14,528 bases of DNA from Chloroflexota bacterium. Lineage in GTDB: Bacteria > Chloroflexota > Dehalococcoidia > UBA1127 > JACQUN01. Made by a program: the position numbers and the translations under genes. The DNA is taken from the NCBI GenBank assembly GCA_016210285.1, contig JACQUN010000091.1, forward strand, positions 1 to 14,528, in the 5' to 3' direction. The notes under the pieces are model-generated. The model made no database searches and was not told the DNA's origin. It worked only from the letters and a program-made list of their open reading frames with translations. This document shows, piece by piece, positions 13,611-14,528 of this stretch; within the stretch, counting starts at the first letter, position 1, and each line of letters starts with the position of its first letter.

Positions 13611-14528
13611 TCATAGAACCCCTGCCGCCCGCAGGTGCACCAGGTCCTCCCGGGCTAGCCCCAGCCGGCCGCAGAAGACCTCCTCGTTATGCTCCCCCAG
13701 CAGAGGAGGCCGCTCCCAGCGCCAGTCCGCGTTGCTCATGCGGTAGGGCGCCGTGGGATAGGTCAGCCGCCCCACCACAGGGTGGTCCAGCTCCAGGAAG
13801 AAGCGCCGCTCCCGCAGGTGGGCAGAGCGCAGCAGGTCCCCCGCATCGCAGACGTACCCGAAGGGCAGATGCCGGGCCTGGGCAGCGTGATACACCTCCT
13901 CCTTGGGGTGCTGCGAGAGCCACTCCACCAGGGCAGCGTTGACCTCATCCACGTGCGCCGATTGGCCGAAGCGGAAATCGTCGAAGCGTGGGCCTGCCAA
14001 CTCCTCGTTGCCCATGACGTGGGCCATATCGCGCAGGTTCTCCCGATTTCGCATCACCACGCCCACGTATCCATCGGCGGCGGGATACACCCCCCAGCCG
14101 GCGCGCCCGTCCCAGTTGCCCAGGCGAACCTTGGGCTGGCCGGTCATGATCCACTGGATCGTCGAGACTTCGATGGAGGCGGCCTCGCAACGGGCCACCG
14201 ACACCTCGATGTGCCGCCCCCGGCCTGTGAGCCTCTTGCCCAGGAGGGCAGCCAGGGCCGCCGTAAAGGCGTACTGCCCCGTACCATAGAGGGCAAGGCT
14301 GGCGCCGTTGGCCAGGGGTTCCCGCTCGGGGTCGCCGGTCATGTACATCATGCCAGCCACGGCCATGGCCGTCAGGTCGTTGATCCGGTAGTCGGCGTAG
14401 GGGCCATCATCGCCAAAAGCCGTCACCGAGACCTGCACCAGCGCCGGATGCTCTTGCGCCAGCCGCTGGTAGCCAAGGCCCGCCTGCTCCCTCCCCACCC
14501 TGCCCAGCCCCTCCACCACCAGGTCGGC
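13611..14528 (-). CDS. CaiB/BaiF CoA-transferase, 5' end outside window
   Basis: The frame is open through the window edge (ADLVVEGLGR at the limit), so about 305 C-terminal residues are visible and the N-terminal Rossmann part is missing. Supporting segments are LVQVSVTAFGDDGPYADYRINDLTA (split as in the family), MMYMTGDPEREPLANG, GQYAFTAALAALLGKRLTGR and RHIEVSVARCEAASIE. The last is the active-site region, where a Glu rather than Asp is nearest the catalytic position and two residues seem to be inserted. The C-terminal PLLGEHNEEVFCGRLGL is typical. It is clearly not a recent copy of the neighbouring transferase. The two are 137 bp apart on the same strand and may work together or as a heteromer, but a possible terminator separates them. 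Confidence 0.88.
   Translation of the reverse strand, partial: ADLVVEGLGRVGREQAGLGYQRLAQEHPALVQVSVTAFGDDGPYADYRINDLTAMAVAGMMYMTGDPEREPLANGASLALYGTGQYAFTAALAALLGKRLTGRGRHIEVSVARCEAASIEVSTIQWIMTGQPKVRLGNWDGRAGWGVYPAADGYVGVVMRNRENLRDMAHVMGNEELAGPRFDDFRFGQSAHVDEVNAALVEWLSQHPKEEVYHAAQARHLPFGYVCDAGDLLRSAHLRERRFFLELDHPVVGRLTYPTAPYRMSNADWRWERPPLLGEHNEEVFCGRLGLAREDLVHLRAAGVL

Overview
The window is about 14.5 kb of GC-rich bacterial DNA. Gene style and content suggest a Chloroflexota genome, perhaps Dehalococcoidia or SAR202-like, probably from a metagenome. The clues are MCT-type MFS transporters, CaiB/BaiF CoA-transferases, MmgE/PrpD and SnoaL proteins, and short dispersed repeats containing CTGAGC/CGAAGG words in the gaps. 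This placement is inference; no marker gene is present.

Layout. 1-1560: a tandem HD-GYP phosphohydrolase gene on the minus strand, interrupted by one in-frame TGA exactly where relatives are expected to carry a Cys. A hairpin with bacterial SECIS-like geometry lies just downstream. 1690-3060: two intact NTF2/SnoaL-fold genes on the plus strand, with two decayed SnoaL fragments between and after them. 3180-4750: a minus-strand amidase with a small GatC/AtzG-like partner. 4824-5809: an accessory patch bracketed by a perfect 48-bp direct repeat. It holds the start of a possible IS630-type transposase joined to a third, truncated SnoaL copy, a small single-span membrane protein gene and a decayed tRNA-Arg(CCT). 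5818-7200: an MFS transporter. 7201-7621: a gene-free gap with a near-perfect 38-bp palindrome and repeat elements.

7622-9501: the thiamine thiazole operon thiG-thiE-thiS on the minus strand. Its control region is readable end to end: a sigma70-like promoter, a TPP riboswitch, an intrinsic terminator, and an 8-nt segment of the riboswitch that can pair with the terminator. 9575-10555: a fold-type II PLP threonine/serine dehydratase-like gene, divergent from an MmgE/PrpD gene (10670-12049). 12211-14528: two minus-strand type III CoA-transferase genes; the second is cut by the window end.

How the genes fit together. The thi operon is housekeeping. The amidase pair, MFS carrier, MmgE/PrpD protein, dehydratase and CoA-transferases look like catabolism of small organic acids or amides, but no single pathway can be assigned. 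The most unusual points are the TGA in the HD-GYP gene and the rearranged SnoaL/IS/tRNA patch inserted between the amidase and transporter genes.
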